NCBI RefSeq assembly: GCF_000729995.1
Contig: NZ_JNFG01000005.1
Location: 231,657-295,656, forward strand
DNA: 64,000 bases
Origin: Caballeronia sordidicola
GTDB lineage: Bacteria > Pseudomonadota > Gammaproteobacteria > Burkholderiales > Burkholderiaceae
Direction of reading: 5' to 3'
The notes beneath the pieces were generated by a model, which saw nothing but the letters and a program-made list of their open reading frames with translations, searched no databases and had not been told where the DNA came from. The stretch's first letter is position 1. The number at the start of each line of letters is the position of its first letter. Below, piece by piece: positions 10,901 through 18,620 of the stretch. The translations under genes and the position numbers were made by a program.

Positions 10901-10903
10901 CAT
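4937..10903 (-). CDS. giant fusion: Ser/Thr (pseudo)kinase, AAA ATPase, GAF, PAS and sensor histidine kinase
   Basis: The product has about 1988 residues. Residues 1-265 form a protein-kinase-like domain: HKDIKPANVL at 121-130 is kept, but the DFG motif reads GFG (141-143) and no beta-3 lysine is evident. A nucleotide-binding ATPase domain follows, with Walker A GYAGIGKSS (323-331) and a VDDLQWLD Walker B. A long helical TPR-like region, a GAF domain (LALEHAGADRGLLILPRG), a PAS module and a second PAS-like segment come next. HisKA with H1767 and an ATPase domain with DSGPG and GMGMGL close the protein. The start is placed at MDITGYELEP, where kinase homology begins; an in-frame ATG lies at 11113. 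Databases know this layout as trifunctional kinase/ATP-binding/histidine kinase proteins. The ligand is unknown. Confidence 0.88.
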   Translation of the reverse strand: MDITGYELEPLRDDGDFSLYRARQPGNPVSVLALIAASSAPRSIARLEHEYALATLLDPRWAAQPLALNCHKAPPTLFLDDNGGEPLDRALGQPLELTRFLLLAINLAITVGHVHRHGLIHKDIKPANVLVDGDGNVRLTGFGIASRLPNERQPPAPPEIVAGTFAYMPPEQTGRMNRSIDARSDLYSLGVTLYEMLTGSLPFTATDAMEWIHCHIARKPTPPSERVSGIPAPVEGIVLKLLAKTAENRYQTASGVEADLRSCLSAWEAHRWIDAFPLGAHDTSDRLLIPEKLYGRETQIGELVAAFDRVVANGATELVLISGYAGIGKSSVVNELHKVLVPPRGLFAAGKFDQYKRDIPYVTLAQAFQSLVRNLLSKSDAEVAPWRSALLEALGPNGQLMVNLIPELALIIGEQPSVPTLPPQDAQNRFQIVFRRFIGVFACAEHPLALFVDDLQWLDTATLDLIEHLVTHPEVRHLLLVGAYRDNEVGPAHPLARTLGLIRDAGGRVQETTLAPLTPESIGQLVADSLHCDRETARPLAQLLHEKTGGNPFFAIQFLTALTDEALLTFDDGALAWTWDLQRIRAKGFTENVADLMAAKLSRLPDTTRDALGQLACLGNTAEVVTLTLVQGGSAEKIHGELWEAVRAGLVFRAEYSYAFVHDRIHEAAYALIPEGERAAVHLRIGRMLASRTASEDLEETIFDIVNHLNRGAALITIDAERERVVELNLTAGKRAMSSTAYASARNYLAQATRLLSPDAWTQRYPLTLDLYLAFSECEYLVGNFPAADALFDTILGEAHDNIDRAKVYSLRMKLYQVAGKYDDSYAAGLDALRDFGVIFPESEHGIREAIDAELRDVPINLGGRLISELVDAPVASDPATQAIINILVEAMPCAYIGRPMLFPLITLKAVNLSLRHGNTDQSSYVYGNYAVMLVSLVGDIASGVQFSEMSLRLNEKFNNRRLRGKLLHLHGDHINFWRSHIATDLPILEQAILACLEVGDLVFTGYLAFETLWQLIEKGDALEDVKVLSARYAAFARQSRNDAVCETVRLEQQFVASLQGSLKDPLTLDDKAFDEAACFAAIVKANFGCGIVFYYIMKQILAFLDGRYAEALDCRARAEPVLGAAMGMPIEATYHFFHALTLTALYPTACATEQHEYEHMLDAILRKLQLWADNSPDNYRNRHALVCAEMARIKGRDLEAMRFYEEAISSAREHGFIQNQGIAHELAARFYSERGFDTIAETYLRNARSCYVRWGANGKVRQLDQTHPQLGHDSPRPDSTIATSAEQLDLTTVVKVSQAVFSEIDLNELIHTLMVLALEHAGADRGLLILPRGDGLRIEAEATTVRHAVVVQLPRMRVTPVALPESVLRYVMRTRDSVVLDDASEQSPFSGDEYIRRNDCRSILCLPLIKQTKLIGVLYLENSLTPHVFTPARIAVLRLLASQAAISLENTRLYADLQRAEALLADAQRLSHTGSFDWHVTSGEIFWSEESFRILEYDSSTRPTVELLFARVHPDDLALVQQALDHAANDKQGFDIEHRLRMPDGSVKHLHTLAHVVADEPGDVQFVGALMDITVGKQAHAALERSEQRYRNLFRDMPVGLWQTDAQPVIAMLTQLRAQGVENLSAYIDEHPEWLRIAQEVLVVEEVNNYAVQMFGARDRSELLGPVSWVWNQSPGTFRRVLESRYRGEERFQETTRLPTFDGRIIDVQFTVARPRATNDLGIALISLVDLTERVRAQEMLQRLQADFAHAARISMLGELTASIAHELKQPLAAVVTNGQAAQRWLDRPVPDIEEARLTNTRIVANAHRAADIVSRIRAMAIRQAPEHTVVSLDELIDGALMFLRHEVKMRGVTVSHHVAPGAPHVLADRVQFQQVIVNLAVNAMQAMEHAQSPERRIGIRTAMSDPATLRCMVEDSGPGVAPEHLDYLFESFFTTKQDGMGMGLPICRSIIEAHGGRIAVDSESTLGGARFYFEIPAAGFVQSAQP

Positions 10904-11373
10904 AGTCACGACCGTTGCCTCGCTGCAGACCTCATCCAGCTCCGATTCTGCGCGCTTTTGCACCCCTTGGCTATCGGCCTGCCCGCGCTTGCGCGAGCGT
11001 CCGAGACACGCGCAACGGGGGCGAGCGAGATCGCCGCAACTGCTGGCCCGTCTCAAATCGCGGCCATCGTCGCCACGCGAAACCGAAGCCGCGAAGTGCG
11101 TCGACCTGTGCATCGGCGTGCGCCCTGGCTCCGCGTCAACCTACGCGCAAAACCTGTACACCGAACAGGGCAGAGATCCTTCAGACAATTGCAACCGTGG
11201 TATGAGTCACTGAAACCTCTGGGCTAACTACCCAACCGTTTGTAGATCTGGCTGTCTGGCCCGTGTTCATATAACTTGGAGTCTTTACCGGGTACCGTGC
11301 TTCTCTCACAGATCATCAGTACTTCGAAGCGAAGAAGTCGATGGTCATAAAATTTCTTTCGATGAGGAGTTAG
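10904..11373. other. upstream region of the giant kinase gene, no confident gene
   Basis: The frame of the giant kinase stays open to 11113, but that part has low-complexity, Arg-rich translation unlike a domain. The rest shows no coding frame, clear promoter or repeat that I could defend. Confidence 0.5.
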
Positions 11374-11790
11374 ATGATGCAGGCAAACTCCAACGCTACC
11401 GACCCCTGGATGCAGACGATTGGCTTGCTCTCGCTGTTGTCGGGAGTGGCGGTCCCAGGCGTCAGGCTGCCCGCTGCCTCAACGAACAAGCCGGCATGCA
11501 AGGTATGCAGGCCGCCGGTGCCAGGGGAAGGTCACCGAGCCTTGGTAACACTCATAGACCGCCCCAATGCTTCAACGGCGACCATCTCCTGGCGCGATTC
11601 GACCCGCTGCTGTTATGGAGATCAGGTTTGGCGCGCGTCACGGGCCCGCGCGAAGGGGGTTTGCGCAATGAGCGGTTGCGTGATTAACCCAAACGACGCG
11701 GTGTTCAAGCCGGGGCGATGCAGGACCTCGCCGCTTAACGTGCATGCCATGATCCTGACCTCCATACTCGACGACGTGACTTCGACCTGA
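11374..11790 (+). CDS. doubtful hypothetical protein
   Basis: A 138-codon frame begins with ATGATG after a good GAGGAG site. Residues 12-35 are mildly hydrophobic, and the rest is Cys/Arg/Pro-rich without any family I recognise. The composition resembles an out-of-frame reading, so it may be the remnant of a decayed gene with a surviving ribosome site. It sits between the giant kinase and a receiver gene on the opposite strand. I would not assign a function. Confidence 0.25.
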   Translation: MMQANSNATDPWMQTIGLLSLLSGVAVPGVRLPAASTNKPACKVCRPPVPGEGHRALVTLIDRPNASTATISWRDSTRCCYGDQVWRASRARAKGVCAMSGCVINPNDAVFKPGRCRTSPLNVHAMILTSILDDVTST

Positions 11791-11863
11791 TCTGCTGTCG
11801 ACCGGGTCAACGCGGCTTCAAGTCTGGTCCCTGCGTGACCACTGGACTTGCCGACCCCGGCAG

Positions 11864-12250
11864 TTAGCGGCCCGGTATATTCACGATCGCTGCCACTCGC
11901 GCCAGAAATCTCACGTCGTCCAGCGGTTTCGAGAAAAGCCCCACTGCGCCTGAACTTCCGATTCTCTTGACCATGTCGGGTGTCGCGTACGCGGTTATAA
12001 AAAAGACCGGAATCTTTTGCGCCAGTTCGCCGAGCTTTTCCAAAAGTGCAAATCCATCCATGACGGGCATCTGAACATCTGCGATGATCAGGCGGACATC
12101 GCCCTGGTTGATTTCCGCTAGCAAATCGACACCGGACGCATAGCTACGTACGGTCCAGCCGCATGACCGCAGCAAACTAGCTGTCGCGGCTCTGACCGAC
12201 TCGTCGTCGTCGACAACCGATATAACCGGAGAAAACGAAATTTGGTTCAT
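11864..12250 (-). CDS. stand-alone response regulator receiver domain
   Basis: This 128-residue protein is a receiver domain and nothing more. The acidic pair is in VVDDDES near residues 13-15. The phospho-acceptor is D58 in IIADVQMP. The conserved Thr lies in FFITAY and the Lys in FSKPLDD. With no output domain it may act as a phosphate shuttle or sink, or bind partners directly. It resembles the receiver of FixJ-type regulators. It lies among orphan histidine kinases (959, 4937, 15691), so it may belong to a phosphorelay with one of them; that is inference from location. Confidence 0.88.
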   Translation of the reverse strand: MNQISFSPVISVVDDDESVRAATASLLRSCGWTVRSYASGVDLLAEINQGDVRLIIADVQMPVMDGFALLEKLGELAQKIPVFFITAYATPDMVKRIGSSGAVGLFSKPLDDVRFLARVAAIVNIPGR

Positions 12251-12589
12251 CTTGCACGAAGGGCCGGCGCCGAAAGGGATTTTCAGCGACTACGTCGGCC
12301 ACCACTTGAACGTACGCGGCGTTCGATCTTCGCGCAATAATACGTTGGCGTTAGGCAATGCCACCGTGTTTTCAATTTCCGCCGCCAGCGGCCTCGAGTA
12401 CAGCGCACAGGGTCGAGACGCCATATTGAATGTCCTGGACTCACCGAAGAACGGCGCATGTCAATGCGATGCGAGTTTCTCGTCAGATGGTCGCGCAGAC
12501 TCAGCGATCACAGTGAGTCCGCGCAGCACGCGCTTGGGCAACGCCGTGATCGCTCGTGCGGTGAGTGTGCTGTTGCTGGGGATTTAGCC
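12251..12589. other. gap without a supported gene
   Basis: It lies between the receiver gene and the BON gene. An open plus-strand frame (12252-12587) has neither a family signature nor a ribosome site. I see no clear hairpin or repeat. Confidence 0.5.
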
Positions 12590-12943
12590 TTAATGGCCCT
12601 CTTCCTGCATAAGCAAGTTGTTCGTGACAGCGTGTACCCCAGGCACGTTACTCGCCACATTGGTTGCGACCTGGATCTCTTCATCGGTGGGCACGGTACC
12701 GTCGAGCGTGACGATGCCTCCTCTCGCCAGCACGGTAATACCAGACGAAGTCAGATCCTTTGTATGGGTCAATGCGTGGCGGACCGTCTTCGCGAGTTGG
12801 CGATTCTGAGCGCGAATTTCTTTTTTCGGCGACAGAGACGAGCTGTCCGCCGTCCCCGAGTCTGTTTGGGCACTTGCGTATGTGGTCCCAATCAGCGCCG
12901 TCACTGCCAGGCAGGTGACCGCGATATTTTTCAGTGTAGTCAT
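12590..12943 (-). CDS. exported BON-domain protein
   Basis: This 117-residue protein has a signal peptide ending near ASA at residues 23-25 and one BON domain at about residues 48-113. The domain shows the typical GITVLARGGIVTLDGTVPT and NVPGVHAVTNNL pattern. BON domains, as in OsmY, bind phospholipids and protect the envelope during osmotic or other stress; many Burkholderia have small single-BON proteins like this. AGGAG lies just before the ATG. The gene is monocistronic. Its place beside two-component genes suggests stress control, but I see no specific operator. Confidence 0.85.
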   Translation of the reverse strand: MTTLKNIAVTCLAVTALIGTTYASAQTDSGTADSSSLSPKKEIRAQNRQLAKTVRHALTHTKDLTSSGITVLARGGIVTLDGTVPTDEEIQVATNVASNVPGVHAVTNNLLMQEEGH

Positions 12944-13663
12944 TCGATACTCCTAAAAGAAAGAACGTGGAAAGCGTGGTTTGTTGCCTACTTCGTTCGC
13001 CAATGCCTGAGCATGGCCATGACTTCTACCGCGAGAGAACTTGAGGAGGTGGTGGCGCGCATTTGGAACGTAATCGTGCGAGGTAAGTGGCGTTGGTCAA
13101 TTCGTGATCAGCAGACCCACCATTGAATCGTGTATCTAAGTCTTCGGTGTAGAGCGTATCCGTACTTGCCTTCGCTCTCAAGAATTCAAGCGTCTATAAA
13201 GATAGCGCCTGCGAATGGACAACCTATACCTCTGTATAGGGCAGTTCGAAATACGTTTCCGGAAGTGGTGATGCGAAGACTGGATGATAGATTGTATCTG
13301 GATAAATTGTATAATACGTACTGCTACTAATATTAGAGATGATGTGCGCCTCTTCCGTGATCCCGTCCTCGTTCTGGCCGGGCCGGTCGAGGCTGGCAAC
13401 CGCTTGCCACGCCGGTCTTAGCCCAGTAATTTTAAATCCCGGATTCCAACGTGTACTTGTGACTACTCGCGGGGTGCGTTCTGAGGGGCGAGCTTCATCC
13501 ACATGGCCTCTTTCGCGTCTCGAAGGATTTGCGGCGGTCCACCGTCGCCCTATGCGGGGGCAATGCTGCAACTTGCAGCACCGGTCGAGCAATAGCAATT
13601 CAGGTCCCGCAGCGTTCCCTTGTGAGCGCGGCGCCTCAGGTCAATCGACAGTTCGCATTGAAC
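12944..13663. other. non-coding stretch with a CCTATAC/GTATAGG palindrome
   Basis: No frame here has both a start signal and a recognisable product. The feature that stands out is CCTATAC-CTCT-GTATAGG at 13223-13240, an inverted repeat of 7-4-7. Its half-sites reappear in reverse order at 31215-31232. A TATAAT sequence lies at 13310-13315 without a good -35. Confidence 0.5.
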
Positions 13664-13761
13664 ATATGCCCGTATGAGAGACATAAACCTAAGCAGCGGC
13701 GTGGCCACCGGTTCGTATCATTTAAATTTGGTCCACCCGAACGTATCCTGATCTCATTGCC
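13664..13761 (+). promoter_or_regulatory. conserved activator-type promoter, copy B
   Basis: ATATG-CC-CGTAT lies at 13664-13675, CGTAT at 13714-13718 and CGTATCCTGATCTCATTGCC at 13742-13761. TATCCT at 13744-13749 is the likely -10, with TTTAAA 17 bases upstream. Spacing is identical to copies A and C. It precedes hydrolase copy 2. Part of the similarity to copy A may come from duplication of the whole cassette. Confidence 0.6.
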
Positions 13762-14054
13762 GGCGTTTATGTGCTGCTGCTCTTCGCCGCCATGCGGCAT
13801 AACTCGGACGTGATTTGCAACTCGATCCGCAAGGTACCTGCGTTTTCCTTTGACGGTGCAAGAAGGGAGCCTGCCGGCCCGGCATGGGACGTCCAAGCGT
13901 CGCGAGAGCGACTGACCTGGAGAGCGTTGATACAAGAACTTGACTCATCCAATCACTGAGCTCTTCACATAGTTCCCGGCAACAAGTGCACGTCGGAAAG
14001 GCATGCGGATCGCTTTCAGGCGATTGCATCAAAACCTCAATAGGAGTGGTAGAC

Positions 14055-15092
14055 ATGTCGGACAAGATCGATCCCAGCCGTCGCGGTTTTCTGGGCACTG
14101 CGGCCATGACCCTCGCTGCGACCCGACTTGGCATGATTGGCTCGGCACACGCACAGTCGGGTAAAGAGAATCTGCCGACCGTCAAGGCCGGGACCAACAC
14201 GTCGTTCGGTACGCTGAAGCAGGTCAACGCCGGTGTCCTGAACGTGGGATATGCGGAGGCTGGTCCCGCCGATGGTCCGGTTGTGATTCTCCTGCACGGC
14301 TGGCCTTACGACATTCACAGCTATGTCGATGTCGCGCCCTTGCTGGCGTCGGTCGGCTACCGCGTGATCGTCCCACATCTGCGCGGGCATGGAACGACTC
14401 GCTTTCTTTCGGATCGAACGTTCCGGAATGGCCAGCAGGCAGTGGTCGCAGTCGACATCATCAAGCTGATGGATGCCCTGAAGATCCGGGAGGCGACCGT
14501 AGCCGGCTATGACTGGGGAGGGCGGACGGCCTGCATCCTGGCGGCGCTGTGGCCGCAACGTTGCAAATCGCTGGTTTCTGTCAGCGGCTACCTGGTCAAC
14601 AACCTTGAATTCAACAAGATGCCGTTGCCGCCAAAGGCTGAGTATGCGTGGTGGTATCAGTACTATTTCGCTACGGAACACGGTGAGCTTGGCTACGAAA
14701 AATACCGGGACAACTTTGCCAAGCTGATCTGGCAGACCGCGTCGCCAAAGTGGGCCTTCGATGACGCCACGTTCGACCGCAGCACTGCGTCGTTCGACAA
14801 CCCGGATTACATCCGCATCGTGATTCACAACTACCGCTGGCGGCTGAGCCTGGCTCAAGGTGAATCACAATACGACAATTTGGAAAAGCAACTGGCCGCA
14901 GCCCCAATCATCACCGTGCCCACGATCACCCTTGAAGGGGATGCCAACGGTGCACCCCATCCGGACCCTGCGTCCTATGCCAAAAAATTCTCGGGCAAGT
15001 ACGCGCATAAGCTCGTCGCAGGCGCGGGTCACAACCTTCCTCAGGAAGCGCCTCAAGTCTTCGCCCAGGCAATCATTGAAGTCAACGACTAA
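14055..15092 (+). CDS. Tat-exported alpha/beta hydrolase (copy 2)
   Basis: This 345-residue protein is a close paralogue of the product of 3125-4171, similar along its whole length. It keeps the SRRGFLG twin-arginine leader, the LLHGWP oxyanion segment, the GYDWG nucleophile motif with aspartate, and the C-terminal GAGHN histidine. The start at MSDKIDPS is preceded by AGGAG with eight bases of spacing; a longer in-frame start at 13986 has no advantage. It lacks four residues after the signal peptide relative to copy 1. Promoter copy B lies upstream and a broken ridA follows. Both enzymes appear functional, so the second may have taken a different substrate or expression pattern. Confidence 0.87.
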   Translation: MSDKIDPSRRGFLGTAAMTLAATRLGMIGSAHAQSGKENLPTVKAGTNTSFGTLKQVNAGVLNVGYAEAGPADGPVVILLHGWPYDIHSYVDVAPLLASVGYRVIVPHLRGHGTTRFLSDRTFRNGQQAVVAVDIIKLMDALKIREATVAGYDWGGRTACILAALWPQRCKSLVSVSGYLVNNLEFNKMPLPPKAEYAWWYQYYFATEHGELGYEKYRDNFAKLIWQTASPKWAFDDATFDRSTASFDNPDYIRIVIHNYRWRLSLAQGESQYDNLEKQLAAAPIITVPTITLEGDANGAPHPDPASYAKKFSGKYAHKLVAGAGHNLPQEAPQVFAQAIIEVND

Positions 15093-15122
15093 CGAGCGTA
15101 CCCGGACTACCGGGTCTGCATT

Positions 15123-15318
15123 GCACGTTTCATTGGCAGGCACGCATTCCGATCCAACGTCGACTGAAGAGGGCCGCCTCGCGGCGCGTTCTGTCGCGGT
15201 CGACCTGATCGCTGATGTATTCAGCCAACTTGGCAAACACGCACGGTCGGCATTTGGTGTGGCACAAATCTCCTTTGGAGCGTAGGTCGAGATCTACCTT
15301 GATGCTAAGGTTAGCTAA
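15123..15318 (+). pseudogene. remnant of a second ridA
   Basis: The frame reads VSLAG, then TEEGRLAARSVAVDL, then IADVFSQLGKHARSAFGVAQ, matching the RidA at 4363-4827. About 45 residues between AVIDL and IADVF are missing, as are most N-terminal residues. A TAG at 15283-15285 replaces the cysteine codon before VEI, and the original tail continues to TAA at 15316-15318. It is the decayed partner of hydrolase copy 2. Confidence 0.85.
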
Positions 15319-15501
15319 AGAATAATGACTGATGGTTCAAGGACGCGACGGTACGAGCGGGAAATACCGTTCGCGTTGCACGCGTGGTCGACACTTGGCG
15401 GCAACATATTATTTACATAACCGTGGTGAAGAGACATATGGCGACCTGAGGCAATGGGGCGCTTGGGATACAAAGCTTAAAGTTGCGAACCGGAGAGCAT
15501 C

Positions 15502-15690
15502 ATGACGATAACAACATACACTCGATCTTTCACCGTTGCCCGAGAGGCGCAGGGGGCCGGTCCGCATGCGTTTAAAAATTGGTTGTCTGGAGCGAGTTTA
15601 TCGGTGACCGCACGCGAGGGCCAGGCTATATCGGACCCTGCGGAACGAGCGCTTCGTGTTCTCCGCTGCTATAAAGCAAGACCACGTTGA
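15502..15690 (+). CDS. small hypothetical protein before a histidine kinase
   Basis: This 62-codon frame has a GGAGAG site at about seven bases. It stops with TGA immediately before the kinase ATG (TGAATG), so it could be translationally coupled to the kinase. The product is hydrophilic, has no membrane segment and matches no family I know. EnvZ-type kinases usually follow an OmpR-type regulator; here this short frame takes that place. It may be real or a remnant. Confidence 0.4.
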   Translation: MTITTYTRSFTVAREAQGAGPHAFKNWLSGASLSVTAREGQAISDPAERALRVLRCYKARPR

Positions 15691-17031
15691 ATGAACCTCT
15701 ATCGCCTTCTTAAGTGGCCACGTACGCTTTTCATGCGCCTGAGCCTGATCATGCTTGCGGGTGTCATCGCAGCACAGGGTTTGTCGTTCTGGCTGACATT
15801 GTACGAGCAGGACAAGGCGCCGACCTCCATGACGGCGTCTTACATAGAGCGCGAAGTTGCAGGTCCGTTCGCACTTCTTGACCGACTTACACTAGCCGGG
15901 CACCCGGGATGGCTGCCGCGACTGGCGGCCCGTACCTATGGTTTTATTCTCCGCCCGGATGAAAGCGACTTGCCGCCGAACGCAGAGGTTGCCTTCGCGA
16001 CGAACGGGGCGTTCGAGCAAAGTGGTGGTTCGCGTTATCCGGTTGGCGTAAGCGCATTTCCGAGTGAACGGGAACATCTGCAGGATTATCAGCGATTTGT
16101 CGGAGACTCTCCTCTGACAGCTGATTTTCATTCCGCGCGCGGGATACCTCTGTCCAGCCGTTTAGCACTCGCAGCGCTGGCGCAATTCACGCTGCTAGCC
16201 GGATGTTGTTGGGTCACAGTTCGGCTCGCAATACGCCCCCTGAGTGCGATCGAGCACGCAGCGGACACGTTGGGTCCCGATCTGAGCGCTGAGTGGCTGT
16301 CCGAGAACGGACCCGTGGAGGTTGCCGGCGCCGCCAAGGCTTTCAATGCGATGCAGGAGCGCATCGGTGGGTATATGAAAGAGCGGATCCAGGTTCTGGC
16401 CTCCATTTCTCACGACCTGCAAACACCCATTACCCGCATGCGCATACGCGCCGATCTGATGGACGATGAGTCCGAGCGTGCAAAAATACTACACGACCTC
16501 AAGCAGATGGAGTCCCTTGTACGCGAGGGTGTCGCCTACGCGCGCACGCTGCACGGCACGGCCGAGGTTGCGCGCCGTGTCGATCCAGATGCGTTCATGG
16601 AAAGCCTGATCGGCGACTACGTCGACGCCGGTGACTCAGTGTCGTTAGCCGGGCATGTGGGGCGAGTACTACTCGTCAAGCCCTATGCGTTGCGGCGTGT
16701 TCTTGGCAATCTGATCGATAACGCTATCAAGTTTTCGGGTTCGGCCGAAGTCAGAATTGAATCGACCCAGGAGCAGAGGATTTACATCACGGTGCTTGAT
16801 CGAGGCCCTGGCATCCCGGACGAACTACTGGCCGCCGTATTCCAGCCTTTCTATCGTGTCGAAACTTCGGGCAACGGACAAGCGGGTGGTACGGGGTTGG
16901 GGCTTGCCATTGCGAAGCAATTGGCTGAAGCGATGAACGCCAGCTTGATGCTGCGAAATCGTGACGGTGGAGGGCTTGAGGCGTGTCTCACGCTAAACAG
17001 CAGACCGAATAGGATCCGTGCGGCATCGTGA
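15691..17031 (+). CDS. membrane sensor histidine kinase, EnvZ-like
   Basis: This 446-residue inner-membrane kinase has two transmembrane segments (about 13-37 and 156-177) enclosing a periplasmic sensor of roughly 118 residues. A HAMP linker follows. HisKA carries H241 in SISHDLQTPITRMR, and the ATPase domain has NLIDNAIKFS, DRGPGIP and GGTGLGLAI. Similar proteins respond to envelope or osmotic signals and phosphorylate OmpR-type regulators. No such regulator is adjacent, and the upstream neighbour is only a 62-codon frame. The kinase is therefore an orphan in this window. Its ligand cannot be read from the sequence. Confidence 0.88.
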   Translation: MNLYRLLKWPRTLFMRLSLIMLAGVIAAQGLSFWLTLYEQDKAPTSMTASYIEREVAGPFALLDRLTLAGHPGWLPRLAARTYGFILRPDESDLPPNAEVAFATNGAFEQSGGSRYPVGVSAFPSEREHLQDYQRFVGDSPLTADFHSARGIPLSSRLALAALAQFTLLAGCCWVTVRLAIRPLSAIEHAADTLGPDLSAEWLSENGPVEVAGAAKAFNAMQERIGGYMKERIQVLASISHDLQTPITRMRIRADLMDDESERAKILHDLKQMESLVREGVAYARTLHGTAEVARRVDPDAFMESLIGDYVDAGDSVSLAGHVGRVLLVKPYALRRVLGNLIDNAIKFSGSAEVRIESTQEQRIYITVLDRGPGIPDELLAAVFQPFYRVETSGNGQAGGTGLGLAIAKQLAEAMNASLMLRNRDGGGLEACLTLNSRPNRIRAAS

Positions 17032-17191
17032 AGCGTACGAGACTTTCCTTGGTGTCGTTTTGCATGTCTGTCCGGCGGGCGTGGGCGGTATGGCGTCAGT
17101 GCGCTGAAAAATTGAAATAGAATTTTCCAAAATTAGATAGGAAACCTATGCATATCGTCGAAAGACACTTGAAAAACGACAATCCGAAAAT

Positions 17192-17890
17192 TCAGGTGAG
17201 AAATGGAGGATCGATAGGAGGGGAAAGCAATTTTATATCTACCGTCACCGCGTCAACTGGCCTCTGATGCGATTTGCGCGACATGCATTGAAGGGCAGGA
17301 TGAGGCAAACCGGCAGTCTGCAGCGCAGTTTGCCGGGCGGCCGTCCAGACGATCAAGAAGAACGCCGCAGCTTTCAACCCGCACTCGACTGTCGACATAC
17401 AAAATCCCCAAGCGAAGAACTGCCGCTCGTCCAGTAACCCGGAAGCAATGGTTAGCGCGCTCGCGCCGCAGCACAACGCAAAGATTGTTTTCGCCGGCTG
17501 GCCGCCGGTCAACGCCCAAAGTGTCAAAGACAGCCAGATCAGTTTCCCTATGATGGATGCGGCGCTCTCAATGGCTGTTGGACTGACCAATAGTTCCAAG
17601 GGCAATTCGCATATCGACCAGATAGCCGTGAAAACCACTATAGATTGCGTGATTGTCGCGAGGGCTGGGTTGGGCTGGTCAATCGGTTCGTGACTTTCGT
17701 AGATGCGGAGGCGAGGGTTCCAGGTAATAGGTGAGAGCTGCATTTCACGATGCGCGTTCATGATGCCTTCGCTGCAGGCTGCCGGTTCATCGGGGTGGTG
17801 ATAGTGCTCGTGCCACATGCTCCCGTCCTGAAGGTGTGATGTGACCATACGGCCTGATCGGGCAGGCTCAAAAGGGTTTTTCAGGCGCAT
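17192..17890 (-). CDS. hypothetical membrane protein
   Basis: The frame encodes up to 232 residues. The first 80 or so are hydrophilic and His/Pro/Glu-rich. Three or four hydrophobic segments follow between about residues 80 and 190, so it is likely an inner-membrane protein. No family was recognised. Starts at 17890, 17848 or 17818 are all possible, and none has a decisive ribosome site. It is transcribed towards the kinase at 15691. Confidence 0.5.
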   Translation of the reverse strand: MRLKNPFEPARSGRMVTSHLQDGSMWHEHYHHPDEPAACSEGIMNAHREMQLSPITWNPRLRIYESHEPIDQPNPALATITQSIVVFTAIWSICELPLELLVSPTAIESAASIIGKLIWLSLTLWALTGGQPAKTIFALCCGASALTIASGLLDERQFFAWGFCMSTVECGLKAAAFFLIVWTAARQTALQTAGLPHPALQCMSRKSHQRPVDAVTVDIKLLSPPIDPPFLT

Positions 17891-18620
17891 GCTGGACCTC
17901 GCTGACTAGCTGATTGGTTTGCCAGGATATTGATTGTTGTATTCGCAGCGGATGGGGTCCAGCCTTGACTACTGAATGCAGACCGACGAGTAGTCCACGG
18001 TGCGCCGGATGATGTAGTGCCGAAGAAGCGCTGAAAGCCACGGGTCTGCACAGGCAACTTCGATGTACCCATTGGCAAGAAGCATAATTGACGTTGACAT
18101 ATTCGCACCCTGAATCAGTCGTTGATACGTTCGCCGACGTCTGAGTAAAACACCGCGAACCGAGCATTTTCGGGGGTGTCGTTTTCGGACCCGGTACATA
18201 CGCTGTCACGTGGGTGCTGCGTCCTGCTTGGGAATCAAGCCAAAGGCCTGCTGGGCACCGCGTTGTATTAAAGGTACTTCCATATCCCGATATAAACCAT
18301 GCTACATGGAGATACCTTGCACATCATCTTCGTTTAGCCATCTAACACCTTGGTGTATGGAAATGCGACCGACTCACCTCACGAGCTCGAACGGAGGAAG
18401 GAGATTTATGTCGCAATGTATCTACGCGTCACGGTGATACACGAACTTGCAATTGAGCGGTTTTCTTGACACAAGCCAGATACGTTAGCGGCCTCAAATG
18501 CATCAAGGCCGCAATCCAGATGTATCCCACAGCGCAGATCACAAACAGACTGCGACTCGTGGACCCTGAAAGCCGCACGTGTTCCTGGTAGTACATGACA
18601 ACCTTCGAAGGCAACTCATC
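17891..18620. other. non-coding stretch
   Basis: Only short, composition-biased frames are present. ATATC-CC-GATAT at 18282-18293 is a short inverted repeat. I see no terminator with a T run and no copy of the promoter boxes found upstream of the hydrolases. Confidence 0.4.

Noticed and set aside
12252..12587. 111-codon plus-strand frame between the receiver and BON genes
   Set aside because: No start signal and no family; composition is like a chance opening.
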